Assembly: GCA_930367205.1 (NCBI GenBank)
Contig: OV884014.1
Coordinates: forward strand, 74,937,104 to 75,001,103
Source: Acanthosoma haemorrhoidale
Lineage: Eukaryota; Arthropoda; Insecta; Hemiptera; Acanthosomatidae
Reading direction: 5' to 3'
Length of the DNA stretch: 64,000 nt
The notes beneath the pieces were generated by a model. It did not search any database. It saw only the letters and a program-made list of their open reading frames with translations, and had not been told where the DNA came from. The translations under genes and the position numbers were made by a program. Positions 22,520 to 34,374 of this stretch are shown in pieces (position 1 is the stretch's first letter; every line of letters starts with the position of its first letter).

Positions 22520-23350
22520 GGTTATGACGTCAGTGAGAGTAGGGGGAGGAGCCAGTGAGGTGGGGGCCCATTCCTACTTTTTCTGGCCGTCTGGTGGGGG
22601 CCTTCCCCTCCAGAGCGGACTGGCTATGTAAGGGGTGGCAGTAGACCAGATTGCCATAACGAACCGGACCGCCACTTGGAACACTACTATCTCCTCTCTC
22701 TCTGCACTGGCGTTTGCTGCTCTACTCAAAACCATGGACTTCTGATTCAACTACCTCTGGATCGCTCTCTCCTGACCTCGCTATGTTTTAGTCCGGCGTT
22801 GTCAGACCCCACACCTTCCTAGTGGGAATCTCTGTCTTCGTCTCGCTAAAACTAGCACCTCCTTGGAAGAGACCTCTCCCTCGCGGACGACGGTTGCCGT
22901 GGCCCTGCAAATTTACCTACCAGTGTCTCCCATGACAATCCAGTCAACTAGTAACGTCTCCCCCAGCGATCCAGTCTGTCTCTCTCCGGTTCACACTCGC
23001 CTTTTGGATCCGGACGGTTTTCGCCTACCCTTAGATACCGAGTGTGAATTCGTGGTCATTCCAAGACCACATAAACTACCTATAAACCTACCCTGTACCT
23101 CTTCTCCTGAACATGGTGCTTGTAGTGCACCACTTTCTAAAGATGTTATGGAGTAAGATCAAAGCAAATTAGGCTGCCCGCCGACTAGGCCGGCGGCCAG
23201 GGTGAAAGACCATAGGTCCACCCGCTCTATCTCTTTCTTGGAGCTCGCTGGACGACGGCTAAGAGCTTGTAGTGACCCTAGCCCGCGGCGGGCGTCTCCT
23301 CCCCACTTTAGGGATACTCATTTATCTGAGCCAGACACAATATTTTTTAT
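22520..23350 (+). repeat. Dispersed repeat family A, longest copy
   Basis: About 830 bases, much GC-richer than its surroundings. It shares long blocks with copies at 2.9, 10.1-10.56 and 51.1-51.4 kb. It begins with a G-rich segment near a TGACGTCA palindrome and ends with GC-rich short inverted motifs (GCCCGCGGCGGGC near 23280). The class is undetermined: no RT, transposase or obvious terminal repeats were found. It could be a solo LTR or a non-autonomous retroelement. Confidence 0.75.
22863..23156 (+). CDS. Short ORF conserved among family A copies
   Basis: Open frame of 97 codons beginning at a TTG; no ATG is obvious. Its core (VSPSDPVCLSPVHTRL, DPDGF, DTECEFVVIPRPHKLP) is kept in frame in the copies at 10.3-10.5 kb and, with small breaks, at 51.1-51.4 kb. 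Conservation of frame across diverged copies suggests it once encoded protein, perhaps part of a larger element ORF. No known domain recognised. Confidence 0.4.
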   Translation: MEETSPSRTTVAVALQIYLPVSPMTIQSTSNVSPSDPVCLSPVHTRLLDPDGFRLPLDTECEFVVIPRPHKLPINLPCTSSPEHGACSAPLSKDVME

Positions 23351-23593
23351 TGTACTTTTTGGTATTAATATAACGATTAAAAAAGTAAAATGTGAGTTAT
23401 GATTCTTGTTTATAAAATTTGAAAACCAGCAATCAATCATGTTTGACATATTGGGTGTTTAAGTTACATTTAAAAAGTGTTGGTATAAGTTTCAAGCTCA
23501 TATTAATAAAAAGAGTAAATAAAATAACAGGTATCGATAGTTTCAAACGATTTTCATTGCGGCAAGGGTAGCACAATCAAGTAAAATTACCTT

Positions 23594-24088
23594 GTGCTGT
23601 GGAACCCCCTAGATGAACCCGCAGGAATACCTGTGGCTTTGGTGAGAATGAAACCTTGTAATTGTGCATTTTTTATGTTTATTGCAGAGCTTCATCGGAA
23701 AGGTTCATACTTAATGGTTGTCAACGACAGTCGTTGTCAATATGATCCGATCCATATGAAATTTTTCAAAAAGGTACATTCTAATCTGAAGATGTGATAA
23801 TTAGTTTTTAGTTAACGTACGAAATAGGAAATAATTGAAAACAAATAAACGTGAAAAAGAAGAACAGACCTATCTTCAATACAGGAATCATGATTTCATC
23901 TCTCTGATATGTTGTATCCCTTTCTCTGGACATTTCTATACGATCCTGTGACTCTGTTCTGAGTCGTGCGCCATTTGACCTAACTTCCATTGCATCCTAC
24001 AGGAGGATGTTCACTGGCATTCTATGGGTTTAGTCAAACGATTTACGGGCATAGTGGTGTTTATTAGGTCCTTCCACGATTTTTAAAA
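23594..24088 (+). CDS. Possible small spliced gene fragment (exons 23687-23772 and about 24002-24088)
   Basis: A 46-base stretch from GTGAGA to TTTATTGCAG precedes an open segment at about 23687-23772 (LHRKGSYLMVVNDSRCQY then DPIHMKFFKK) ending AAG|GTACAT. A second acceptor (GCATCCTACAG) near 24001 precedes EDVHWHSMGLVKRFTG and a TAA. The two segments join in phase 0. The upstream piece (LWNPLDEPAGIPVAL) does not join in phase. Family not recognised; it could be a mobile-element relic. Confidence 0.35.
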
Positions 24089-24089
24089 A

Positions 24090-25370
24090 AATAATTCGAT
24101 AAATTTTATATTCTGCTAGAAATGAGTTAGTCAAGGGATCGACATTTTGCATGTTCATATACAGAGTGTATACGCATATTTCTCGTCAATGTATATCAAG
24201 AATATATACAGTTCATTTTAGGTTGTTTGCAATATGAGCGGGCACCTTCATGATCTAGTCTTTGGAAACCAGAAGGACTTAAGGGTCGGTTCAACAGCCC
24301 TAGATCCGAACAAGTTGCCGAGTTAGCCCTTTGGTAGATTTCATTACACAGCTGTTGGGATAGATCATCGTTAACGCAGACTTGCTGCCTAAGGTCTGAC
24401 GTCTACATATCTCTATAGCAACTTCGTCAGCCGTTTTTCTTCATTCGACCCCCATTAGCCTCCAACTTGCTCAGATTTATCTCCTATTAGCCTTCATACT
24501 CCCTTCGCTGCAATAAACTTATCCGACGTGAATAATATCGCAGCCGAAGGAAGGGAGTGAGTTTCCCAGCTGCTCGGCGTCTTACTTTCCTCATGGATAA
24601 GATAACTTTCAGTAAATATAACTAAGTGGAGAAATTCCTCAATATTTTCAAGGTAGCAACGAGGATTTATCACCACCATCAAAATTATTATTACCTACTC
24701 TTCTTAAAGATTACCATTTCTTGACTGACATTAAACTGGGCGGACCCTGAAATTTATTTCTGACAAAATCCGAGTTTTCATGATCTTAGGCATGCTAAAA
24801 AATGCGTTCAGTTCTCGGGATATACTGGACACGCGATTGAACTTGCAATTGTCCTGTGCACGATCAAATCATATATTCTCAATTTAAACAGCCGCTTAAA
24901 AAACACTCACAGACTACTAACTTTACCAATAAAATTCCCACTGCTTCTCAATTTAAGATTGCGTTTTCTCATAAACACTTAATTCTCCGAGGCACCTACA
25001 CATCTATCTATAACTAGTCCTGTACATTGTTAATTTATATTAAAAAAGAACTAACTCAGTTGAGAAACATTTGTAACTAGAGAGGAGAAGGAATTCATGA
25101 ACTAACTAGATATGAACACAACTACTTTCTTATTTAAAATAACAAGGAAAAATGTGATAATATTAGAGGGGTCAAAGATGACAGATAAAAACTATGCACT
25201 GAGAAGGCAGTTGACCACTGCTCCAGACAGGAAAGAGACAACGGGACGGGACTAACTACGAAGCATGTGAGGTCAAAGACTGAGACACAAGGAACGGAAG
25301 ATGAAGGAGCAAGGAAAATATGAAGTGGTAGAGTTGTAATGTCTTTAAAGGGAGGGACGCAGGCGTAGAA
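24090..25370. other. Intergenic DNA
   Basis: No supported gene. A minus-strand 62-codon frame at 24494-24682 (MVVINPRCYLENIEEFLHL) looks somewhat protein-like but is unrecognised. Confidence 0.45.
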
Positions 25371-25375
25371 CTATT

Positions 25376-26558
25376 GACATGTGATTGTGAATCTTATATA
25401 GCAGCGCCCCTTCTAGCCTGTGTACGGGCAGCCATGTCAAACCGCCTGTCTTTTTGCTTAACATGATAGCCGTTATCTATGCATGTGTGTATGTAGGTAC
25501 CCATGTACTGACATGTAATAGTGAATCTTATATAGCAGCGCCCCTTCTAGCCTGTGTACGGGCAGCCATGTCAAACCGCCTGTCTTTTTGCTTAACATGA
25601 TAGCCGTTATGTATGCATGTGTGTATGTAGGTACCCATGTACTGACATGTAATAGTGAATCTTATATAGCAGCGCCCCTTCTAGCCTGTGTACGGGCAGC
25701 CATGTCAAACCGCCTGTCTTTTTGCCTAACATGACAGCCGTTATGTATGCATGTGTGTATGTAGGTACCCATGTACTGACATGTAATAGTGAATCTTATA
25801 TAGCAGCGCCCCTTCTAGCCTGTGTACGGGCAGCCATGTCAAACCGCCTGTCTTTTTGCCTAACATGACAGCCGTTATGTATGCATGTGTGTATGTAGGT
25901 ACCCATGTACTGACATGTAATAGTGAATCTTATATAGCAGCGCCCCTTCTAGCCTGTGTACGGGCAGCCATGTCAAACCGCCTGTCTTTTTGCCTAACAT
26001 GACAGCCGTTATGTATGCATGTGTGTATGTAGGTACCCATGTACTGACATGTAATAGTGAATCTTATATAGCAGCGCCCCTTCTAGCCTGTGTACGGGCA
26101 GCCATGTCAAACCGCCTGTCTTTTTGCCTAACATGATAGCCGTTATGTATGCATGTGTGTATGTAGGTACCCATGTACTGACATGTAATAGTGAATCTTA
26201 TATAGCAGCGCCCCTTCTAGCCTGTGTACGGGCAGCCATGTCAAACCGCCTGTCTTTTTGCCTAACATGACAGCCGTTATGTATGCATGTGTGTATGTAG
26301 GTACCCATGTACTGACATGTAATAGTGAATCTTATATAGCAGCGCCCCTTCTAGCCTGTGTACGGGCAGCCATGTCAAACCGCCTGTCTTTTTGCCTAAC
26401 ATGACAGCCGTTATGTATGCATGTGTGTATGTAGGTACCCATGTACTGACATGTAATAGTGAATCTTATATAGCAGCGCCCCTTCTAGCCTGTGTACGGG
26501 CAGCCATGTCAAACCGCCTGTCTTTTCGCCTAACATGATAGCCTTTATATATGCATGT
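25376..26558. repeat. 134-bp tandem (satellite-like) array, about 8.8 copies
   Basis: Unit starts fall at 25376, 25510, 25644, 25778, 25912, 26046, 26180, 26314 and 26448, exactly 134 bases apart, and copies are nearly identical. Variants cluster: the first copies read GCTTAACATGATAG and most later ones GCCTAACATGACAG. The last copy is partial and slightly diverged, ending where the LINE fragment begins. 134 is not a multiple of three, so no repeat protein is encoded. Confidence 0.97.
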
Positions 26559-26559
26559 T

Positions 26560-27600
26560 GTATTATTAAGGGTCACGAGGACCTTGTTAAATACCAGCTT
26601 CCAAAAGGCAGTCCCCGGTACTGACCACTGGAGGCATCCTCCCCTCTGAAGACCACCCTCTGTTGGACAGGTAGCTGCCCACAACTTCATAGAGGTTTCT
26701 GGGGGGATTTCTAGTTCCTGCTAGACTCCTCATCACGAAGTGCCAGCACAGTTGAAGGCAGAGGAAATGTCCTACGTCATGAACGTACTCAAGCTCCTAC
26801 CCTTACTCGAGCCGTACTGTCTTCGGCGGCCTGCTCTATTAAGTGTCTGTCGCAGCGCTGAATACGCTCCAGGGCTTTAATTAGCACTGAGAGTGGGCTG
26901 ATGGGCCTGTTGCTCTTGGTAGCTGTGGGATCCCGGTCTGCGCCCTCAGGATCAAGCAGGAGTCCTGCCCTCTTCAAGTCCCTCGGTAAATAGCTGCGGT
27001 CAAGGCACTCATTAGATTAAAAGAAGCTCCCTTCAACGAGGGGGCACGGGTCTTAACAGTGGCGTAGAGCCCACCCATGCCTGCCGTTTTTCCGGTATTC
27101 GGCCCGTCAACGGCAAGGTATAGTCCCAGATATTCCATGGTATATGCAGGTCAGTACCGGAGGGGGCTAAGTTAGGTCCCTTAGGAGGGATTTCCCGCGT
27201 GATGCGTTCACTGTCTCATCCCTGGGGAAGTTTCCCTGAAGTATCTCAACATCCTCTTCAGGGTCTCTACTTCTGAGTGCCGCCAGGGTCTTGACCAGGC
27301 CTAGGCCTTCTCTTGCCATGACAATTCTGTACTGGAGGCCCCAGTCCTACTCGTAGTGGTCAAAGTCCAGGTGTTTCTCCGGGTGGTCTCGATCTTGTAC
27401 TCTACTCTGAGGTTCTTGTAATAGGCCTGGAAGTTTTTTGCTGGAGGGTGACTTTCCCTGCGTCATCGCAGCTGTTAGAGACGCCACTTTGATGTTGATG
27501 TTCTCCTCTTCCTTTGGATGATTTTCTTCGAAAGACTCATCGTTCATGAGCCTCGCCTCTAGGGCAATCTCGTACGTAAACCACTCGATCCCTCTTACAA
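26560..27600 (-). mobile_element. R1-clade-like LINE reverse transcriptase, decayed fragment
   Basis: On the minus strand the RT N-terminal region reads KRAGLLLDPEG then RPISPLSVLIKALERI and DRHLIEQ (about 26980-26790). The R1-type finger-palm motif follows as RGGCLQWSVPGTAFW then KLVFNKVL (about 26640-26590), corresponding to the usual RGCPQGS-GP-WN block. Upstream acidic and polar sequence (27547-27347, FEENHPKEEE) may be the preceding ORF part. A deletion separates the two RT blocks, and the element stops at the border of the 134-bp array. Confidence 0.7.
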
Positions 27601-28860
27601 CGGTAATCCACCCTTAAGTTTTATAATGAAGCAATATAAATATATAAATATAAATATAATGAATTAGTAATAACATCGTATAAATAAATAAATACTAGCA
27701 TTTCCTTTAGGTAAATTGAGGAGTGATGTTAAACAAGGCAAAGAGACTATTAGCTTCAGCCGTGGAATAAATAAACATTTTCACTAATTCATCAATATAG
27801 AATAACATTCTTTAAATAATCCGACTAATATATAGATTTAAATGATGAATTAATATGAGATAATCAGGCTTTTGTCGGTGGATCCGTTAATTTATACAAT
27901 AACTCAGACGCTCAGCCTAATTAAATGTTAGTTTATTTAATCATTTAATCGATTCCATATCGAATAATTAATTATTTAATGGGAATTATACTTTATGTAT
28001 TTTTATGCTTTTAGCATTCTTGTGAAGTTGATATGAGCTCCCTTGCCAAATGGGTTGCAACAGAAACCGCGTTTTTTTTGTTTTTTTTCTGTACAGCCAT
28101 TTCTCCTTTCCTTGGTCTGACAAAAAGGATATTCTTATTTTTTCACATTATCTCTATGCCCGCCTCCAACCCGAGGGGTTTTATGATTTTACTGTAAAAA
28201 AAACAAACAGAAGTGGGTCTTTTCACTCCCCCGCCGTTGTACGTGCCTCGTCTATTATCGCTCCAAGAATAATTTACACCATCTAGGTCCTCAATTTAAT
28301 CCTTAGTCGATCGCCGCCTAAGTCGCAAAGGGACAACAATGAAAATGAATGTTTTTACTAACAAATTTCGTAGAATAATGTATTTACAGAAAACCTATAC
28401 TCCATGGTGAACTCGTATACATCTTAATTTCTATTATATTATAAATAGTTATAATTATGTAGTAAGCTCCAAATATGACATTATCTACGCAGCAAAAAAA
28501 ATAAATAAATAAAACTTATTAACTTATTATAAAACTTACATTATTGTATATTTTGTATACGTGATGAGTTGTCTGTGCACTACCTGCTTATAGTTTACAA
28601 ATATAGTTACAAGAATCAATGATTTTAACCAAATGTTACTTTACATATGAATTATATTGCTAGTCGTTAGTTATTTTGAACTACTAATTCAAACTCAAGA
28701 TTAAAGTATCGGCACGTCCGTATAAATAATACCGTCACCCAAATATTAAATAATAATAATAATAATAGGATTAATCATTTGAAAACCTTTAAGTTATAGA
28801 TTACCACAACTAAAGGTTTTACTTTCACACAGGTACGGTGAAATCGTCTGATTATATCCA
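27600..28860. other. AT-rich intergenic DNA
   Basis: No gene or element supported. Confidence 0.6.
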
Positions 28861-28863
28861 ACG

Positions 28864-29100
28864 TTTTTTTTTTTTTTCTTTCATAACCCCTTTAAATTTA
28901 GAGATAATTATATATAATTTTAGATCCTCAGGCGAATCTATTTACAAATTATTTTTGTGTTTCCTGTAGCATCGCTACATTATATACAGATTTTGTTATT
29001 TTATAGAAATTATATAATGAATAAACAAGTATAATGATACACATTATACGTGACTTGACTAAACTGACTAATAAAGGTGATGGGGCTCACCTTTTTGATC
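28864..29100 (-). mobile_element. LINE/retroposon 3' end, left arm of an inverted pair
   Basis: On the minus strand it runs from GATCAAAAAGG through the palindromic box AAGGTGA-GCCCCA-TCACCTT to a poly(A) (plus strand T run from 28864). Over 90 per cent identical by eye to 30054-30297 in opposite orientation. Confidence 0.8.
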
Positions 29101-30053
29101 AAACTTAAAACTAACTTACATACTAATTCTTAACCTAATTTTTCCCCAACATTCTGTTGCCATCGATGCGGGAGGGGTGGTGGGGCCATAGTGTTAAACA
29201 CTGGGTTGGTTAGGTGCTGCAACGAATCAAAAAACTTGATGTGTCTCCGGCGGATGAACTCCCCACAGACAGCACACCAAGCAACGGGTGCAGGTCAGCG
29301 TTCTCAATTAAAATTCCTCAAGTGACAGGTTTAAAACTATTTAACACTAATAGTTAGCTTGTCAACAGCTGATTGCAATAGGATTAAATTAGGTGAATAT
29401 AGTTTTACTAAAATCTTGTTTGAATAGGTTATTTTTAGTGAATTTTGGTTAAAAATTGGTTAAAAAAGTAACACCTATAACATCTTTCAATTCAATTCAA
29501 ATTGACAACAATTTTTTTTTAATTACTAGCTGATTTATAAAAAAAATAATATCTTTACCTGTTTTTGTTCTGAAAATACCTGAATTTCTGCTGATAATTA
29601 GACAATTGAATTTGCTTGAGTGGTATATATAATGCTCTCTATTCTAGGAGTGTTACTTCCACTTAACGTATCTAATTAAATTTCGGACTTAGAAAGTGAA
29701 CGGCCAATATATTATAGGACGCGTGAGTTTATTAAAATAATTTAAATTCATCATAAAAAAAACTCCTTTGGAATTTCGCTCATAAATATTTCGTTTTATT
29801 TTCCATATCTATTCTTGGTCACTGAAAAAACTCCGCAAATAGCAATAAGAACTCATCCTCTATGTAATGGTTGACCCTTGGAGAAAAAAACCACAAATCA
29901 AATCTAATTATTATAAATAGCTTCAATACTGAACAAAAAATAAAAACCCTATTAGTTATAGCGACATTAAATGTGCGAGTGTTTTTGTTGACTCCCACAA
30001 ATTCAATTTCTTTGAATTTTATTTTTTACATACTCTAACATGTACCTACTGCA
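29101..30053. other. Spacer between the inverted LINE 3' ends
   Basis: About 950 bases, AT-rich except 29150-29290. No ORF or terminal motif was recognised, so no transposase is visible to explain the inverted arms. Confidence 0.6.
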
Positions 30054-30297
30054 GATCAAAAAGGTGAGCCCCATCACCTTATTAGTCAGTTCAGTCAAGT
30101 CATGTACAATGTATATCATTATACTTGTTTATTCATTATATAATTTCTATAAAATAACAAAACCTGTATATAATGTAGTGATGCTACAGGAAATACAAAA
30201 TAATTTGTGAATAGATTCGCCAGAGGATCTATAATTATATATAATTATCTGTAAATTAAAAGGGGCTATGAAGGAGGAAAAAAAAAAAAAAAAAAAA
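30054..30297 (+). mobile_element. LINE/retroposon 3' end, right arm of an inverted pair
   Basis: Starts at GATCAAAAAGG, the same internal point as the left arm. It includes the perfect 7-bp stem box at 30061-30080 and ends with AAGGGGCTATGAAGGAGG and an A run to 30297. The related copy at 61.4-61.6 kb has AATAAAGGGGTTTGAAAT and poly(A) in the same place, which identifies this as a LINE 3' end. Confidence 0.8.
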
Positions 30298-30534
30298 CCT
30301 ACTGCATGCATCCACACCCTACATCCTTCTCATACATCCTTCAAATGGGGGACTCCTCTTAGTAAAAGGCACTCATTAGCCCAAAATAATTTTCCTTTAT
30401 TTTTCCCACATCCTATTTTATAAGTTTGAGAGCTAAGAAAGAAAGAAAAAAAAATAAAAAGTACCTACTGCGTATGAAAAAATATACCTTGTGACATTTA
30501 TTTTTTATTTTCACATACTGTTTATAAATGTGTC

Positions 30535-31065
30535 AGCAATTGCGGTAAATAGCTTTGTGTTGAGCTTGAAAATAAATATCGAAAGCACTGAAGCCATAAT
30601 TTTTGCCAAAAAAAGACCAGATATTCCAGACAAAATCAAACTAAAAAACTCAACATATTTTAATTTTAATTGAAAAATATTCAAAATTTTATTTAAAAAA
30701 TAAATTAATCCTGCAAAAATCCGTAATTCGTCCAATATTAATGTATGGGTGCCCATAGCATGGAGCTTAAACAAAATTTAATTTGTTGAATGAGACATTC
30801 CAAATCAATGTATCCGAATCATAAACAATTACTGTTACTACTCCAGAATAGCAAAAATGCGAAATCAAGCGTTCCGTTCATTGATCAATTCTTGCACAAT
30901 CATACTAATTTTTTACAACTTCCCTATCTCTACAAATAAACTCAACAAAACGGAAGGAATAAGAAATAAAACTAAATTTACACCTAACTTTACATCTATA
31001 AACTTAAACCTACAAGCCTGTTTTATTTCAATACTACAGCCGGAAAAACAAAAAAAAAAATAATC
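30535..31065 (+). mobile_element. LINE reverse-transcriptase fragment, decayed
   Basis: Encodes LKINIESTEAIIFAKKRPDI (about 30560-30620), typical of the region after the RT catalytic site, then VIRPILMYGCP at 30723-30755, the conserved RT thumb motif. Further frames follow to an A-rich end at about 31060. Frameshifts and a deletion separate the blocks. It differs from the 19.6-kb family. Confidence 0.65.
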
Positions 31066-31449
31066 TTTCGCAGTTATATTCTTCTCCTCATATTTACAAG
31101 CAATATTTTGTTATTTAGTTGAATTTTTTTTTGAGTTTCCACAACATGGAAAATTTTGTCAGTAAACTGCTTACCAATACAATAGTGAGCAGTGCATATT
31201 GTATTTAAAACTTAATAAAGATTTTGACATTATTATTATCAAGCAACTGCGGTGTTGTTCAATTGAAATTTTCCGTCATAATGGATAAATATTACTCTCC
31301 CATATATTAGTACTAACAGCTCGAGGTCGTCTCCATTCGGACTAGTCATATATTTGTTCTCTACAAACTTGAAGGTCACGTGTCGGGTCTTTATTCGAAC
31401 TATATTATTATTTATTTATATATTATGTAATTTATGTATAAAAAAGTTA

Positions 31450-31595
31450 CCATAAATTCCGCATGTTATATGTCGCTTTTTGGACTTCCTCCCCTTTGGT
31501 TTCTTTGGTGTAGGCATGGCAGAAGTATTCACCGGAAGAGCACACACTACTATGTGCATCGGCTTTATCTTCAGGGCGGACTCTGCCAACATAAT
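31450..31595 (-). CDS. Possible isolated exon, lysine-rich
   Basis: The minus frame reads MLAESALKIKPMHIVVCALP then a PKKPKGRKSKKR nuclear-localisation-like cluster, flanked by acceptor-like CATGACAG and donor-like ATG|GTAACT. Balanced composition in an AT-rich area. No other exon was found, so this is tentative. Confidence 0.25.
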
Positions 31596-31639
31596 ACTGT
31601 CATGCAATATTGTTATGTCAATATTGTTCTCATACTGTC

Positions 31640-34365
31640 CATCCTTCTAGTGATATCCAGTGAACAACTCCCATCTAACTTATGGGAACGTGGTTCTATT
31701 ATTGTTATAACCAGGAGTTGAGTACGCAAGGGGGGGGGGGATTCCCCGTCTCCCAGAGAAATTTATGAAATAACAAGTTTTATATACCCAGCAACATAAG
31801 GTTTGTATTGATTTATTTTTTATTAATCCTCCCAATATTCTGTACTGTATAAGAAAATTTCTGTATTTGATGGGTGTAGGAAGTATTCGAGGTGAAAGAG
31901 AAATAATATGAATCGCAATCAACAAATGGTAGCACTTTTTGGCCTAAATTTATCTCTGTGATAATTCAACCAATAATAACGATAAATTGAACAATATTTT
32001 GATAAAGGATATACAAAAATTTTTAGTCCGATTTTCATGTTTTTACTTAAAAAAACACTGGAGATTATAAACACTTAGGGTGGACATTCTGAGCCTAAAA
32101 CGTTTTTAATTTTCAAATAGAATTAATAGATCATTCGTAATCCACAGTACTTACTTGCCTTCTATTTCCATCCCCTACCTGAATAAAACAAATTCTGAGA
32201 ACACCGCTGGTAACCAGAATCTATCCAAAGGGAGAGATTTTAAGTTTCCGAGGAAGAGTAAAAATATGAGTATTTTTAGGGAGGCAATTAAAATAATACA
32301 CACTTGTGTATACTGCTTCTCTTTTTTTTTTTTTTGCTGGTAATGTGCTAGTGATGGATTTAACAGTAGGAAAAACCTACATAATAAACCGAAGACAAAA
32401 AAAGAAAATATTAATGATATAATAAAACAAAATATAATTAATTAAGTACATAACAATTTCATTTGGTTAATGTTATTACAACATTATACATTTGGTGGAT
32501 GAGGGTCTGCTTATTGTAATTGCCTATTTCCCTTATTAATGGAAGTTAGAAAAACGAAATAGTCTGGGTGTGTACATACTGTTGGATTGTCAGTAATTGT
32601 AGGTTTGTCATCATGGTAGGTATCTTGGGGTATCGTGGGTGATAATCATGCGCAGACTGATAATTAGTACTATATATAGAAATACTATTGTAAAGGCAGT
32701 GGACGTCCTGGGTGTTGGTGACTGTGTGGACATGGCTGTCCATACTATGCCTCTCCAATGTGTAGTATGTGTATCCGTAAGTATCCGGGGTATACCCGTT
32801 TGTGAATTACAGTGTAACAATCTTCTTGAATCCATTTCATTTACTGTCTTCACCACCTCTCTTCCCAATATAAAAAGTACGACATCCAATGTCCTGTAAT
32901 TTGAAGTACAAGGGTAACTCCAAATCGGCGGAACTACCCCATTGTGGGGAGGATTGTTGCATTTATTAAGGGTGTCCTATTTTTTTTTTTCATATTCAGA
33001 AACGCCTGTTTTCTAATGATTGGCTATATTTTCTGTTCTTTGGCACTCCTTTGTTAAAAATTAAAATAAAAAAAAACAGCATACGATTATAGGCGGCTCA
33101 GTAAAAAAATTAGCAATTGTCATTATTACGTTAATTAGTATTAAAAAACAAAATTTCTGTCCTATTTAGGAGGCTATCAAATTTTATTAACTTGATGTTA
33201 AACGATATGTAATACGTGTTTGGGGCTTAATTGGTCTTAAGTTTGTTACTTGAGGTGGTAATAAGCTCATCAAAAGTGTATTAGCAATTTTTTTTCAACC
33301 CTAGTGTCTTATAAAGGGTTGATATTCTTTATGAAAGTTTTATATTTCTGCTCAGAGATGGTGATGGTTCATTGATAAATTAAAATATATAATATTTTCA
33401 TGCCATGTATAATAAGATATTAATAATATGTATATGTATTGGGGTATCCGTAACTCTAAATTGTGGGATTGTGTTCTTGAATAAATTATAATAATAATCT
33501 TCCATTTTGTTTTCGTCATTACTTATAATAATTATTTGCCATCTGATACGATAACTGCCATTTATCAAGAGGCACTTTTCACCTGTCCGATCCAATTTGA
33601 CGTGTTTTGCTTTTCTTGGCGATCTAAAAAAATCCAACTCCTCCCTAAACTATTTTACTGCGGCACTCGATGCATCGTCTCTATCCTATCGACTAATTTT
33701 GATTCACTGTTAAATAATTGTAAACAGCGGCTTGAAGGATTTGTTAAGAGATCGGCCTGGGTTGATCAAATAGACATGTTAAGTTTTAATAAAATTTATG
33801 TATGAACAACGTTTCGCCGCACAATTTATGTCTGCAACAGGTCCTTGTAAAAAGGAAAGACGGGGTTTCATTTGTGTTTCTGTCTTTCACACACAGCCAC
33901 CTTCATCTATTTCATATATATATGTAAGACAATTATTGAAGGTGGGGTGAATAAACTGAAATCAGTTTCTCATTTTATTCACTATATATATTATAACAAT
34001 TATTAATATTGATTTACACAATCTTAGCTGTGAACAAAAAAACGGCAATTACAGTTTATAACTATCACTTCTCTATTCACACTTTATTTAAAAGTTTTGT
34101 TACTTAATATAACCTTCTCTATATCATCTCACTTTTTAGCATATTGCTCCATCTTGCGGAGGCCAGTAGAAGCAGCGCGGCAAATTAAAGAGAGAATACT
34201 TTCTTTACATATGTATATCTTCGTAAATGAAATCTACGAACTCACAAATTAATATCAACTACCCACACTACGCTTATGTACATCTCCTTTTAGTTATGTT
34301 GCTATGGTAACTAATTTTGTCATTAATTATTGGAAATCTCGTTTAACCGCTATAAGCGCATTTGG
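31640..34365. other. Intergenic DNA
   Basis: No supported gene. A balanced patch at 32550-32900 has open frames on both strands and a GTAAGT near 32776 but nothing recognisable. A GTGAATAAA/TTTATTCAC inverted pair lies near 33949-33985. Confidence 0.5.
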
Positions 34366-34374
34366 CAACACTAC

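Noticed and set aside
25376..26558. CRISPR array
   Set aside because: Units are uniform 134-bp tandem copies with no unique spacers, in a eukaryotic genome.
29101..30053. Transposase gene between the inverted arms
   Set aside because: No open frame of useful length or transposase motif; the arms are LINE 3' ends rather than DNA-transposon TIRs.
32611..32899. Overlapping 86- and 92-codon ORFs on both strands
   Set aside because: Neither resembles a known protein; the GTAAGT at 32776 alone is not enough to call an exon.
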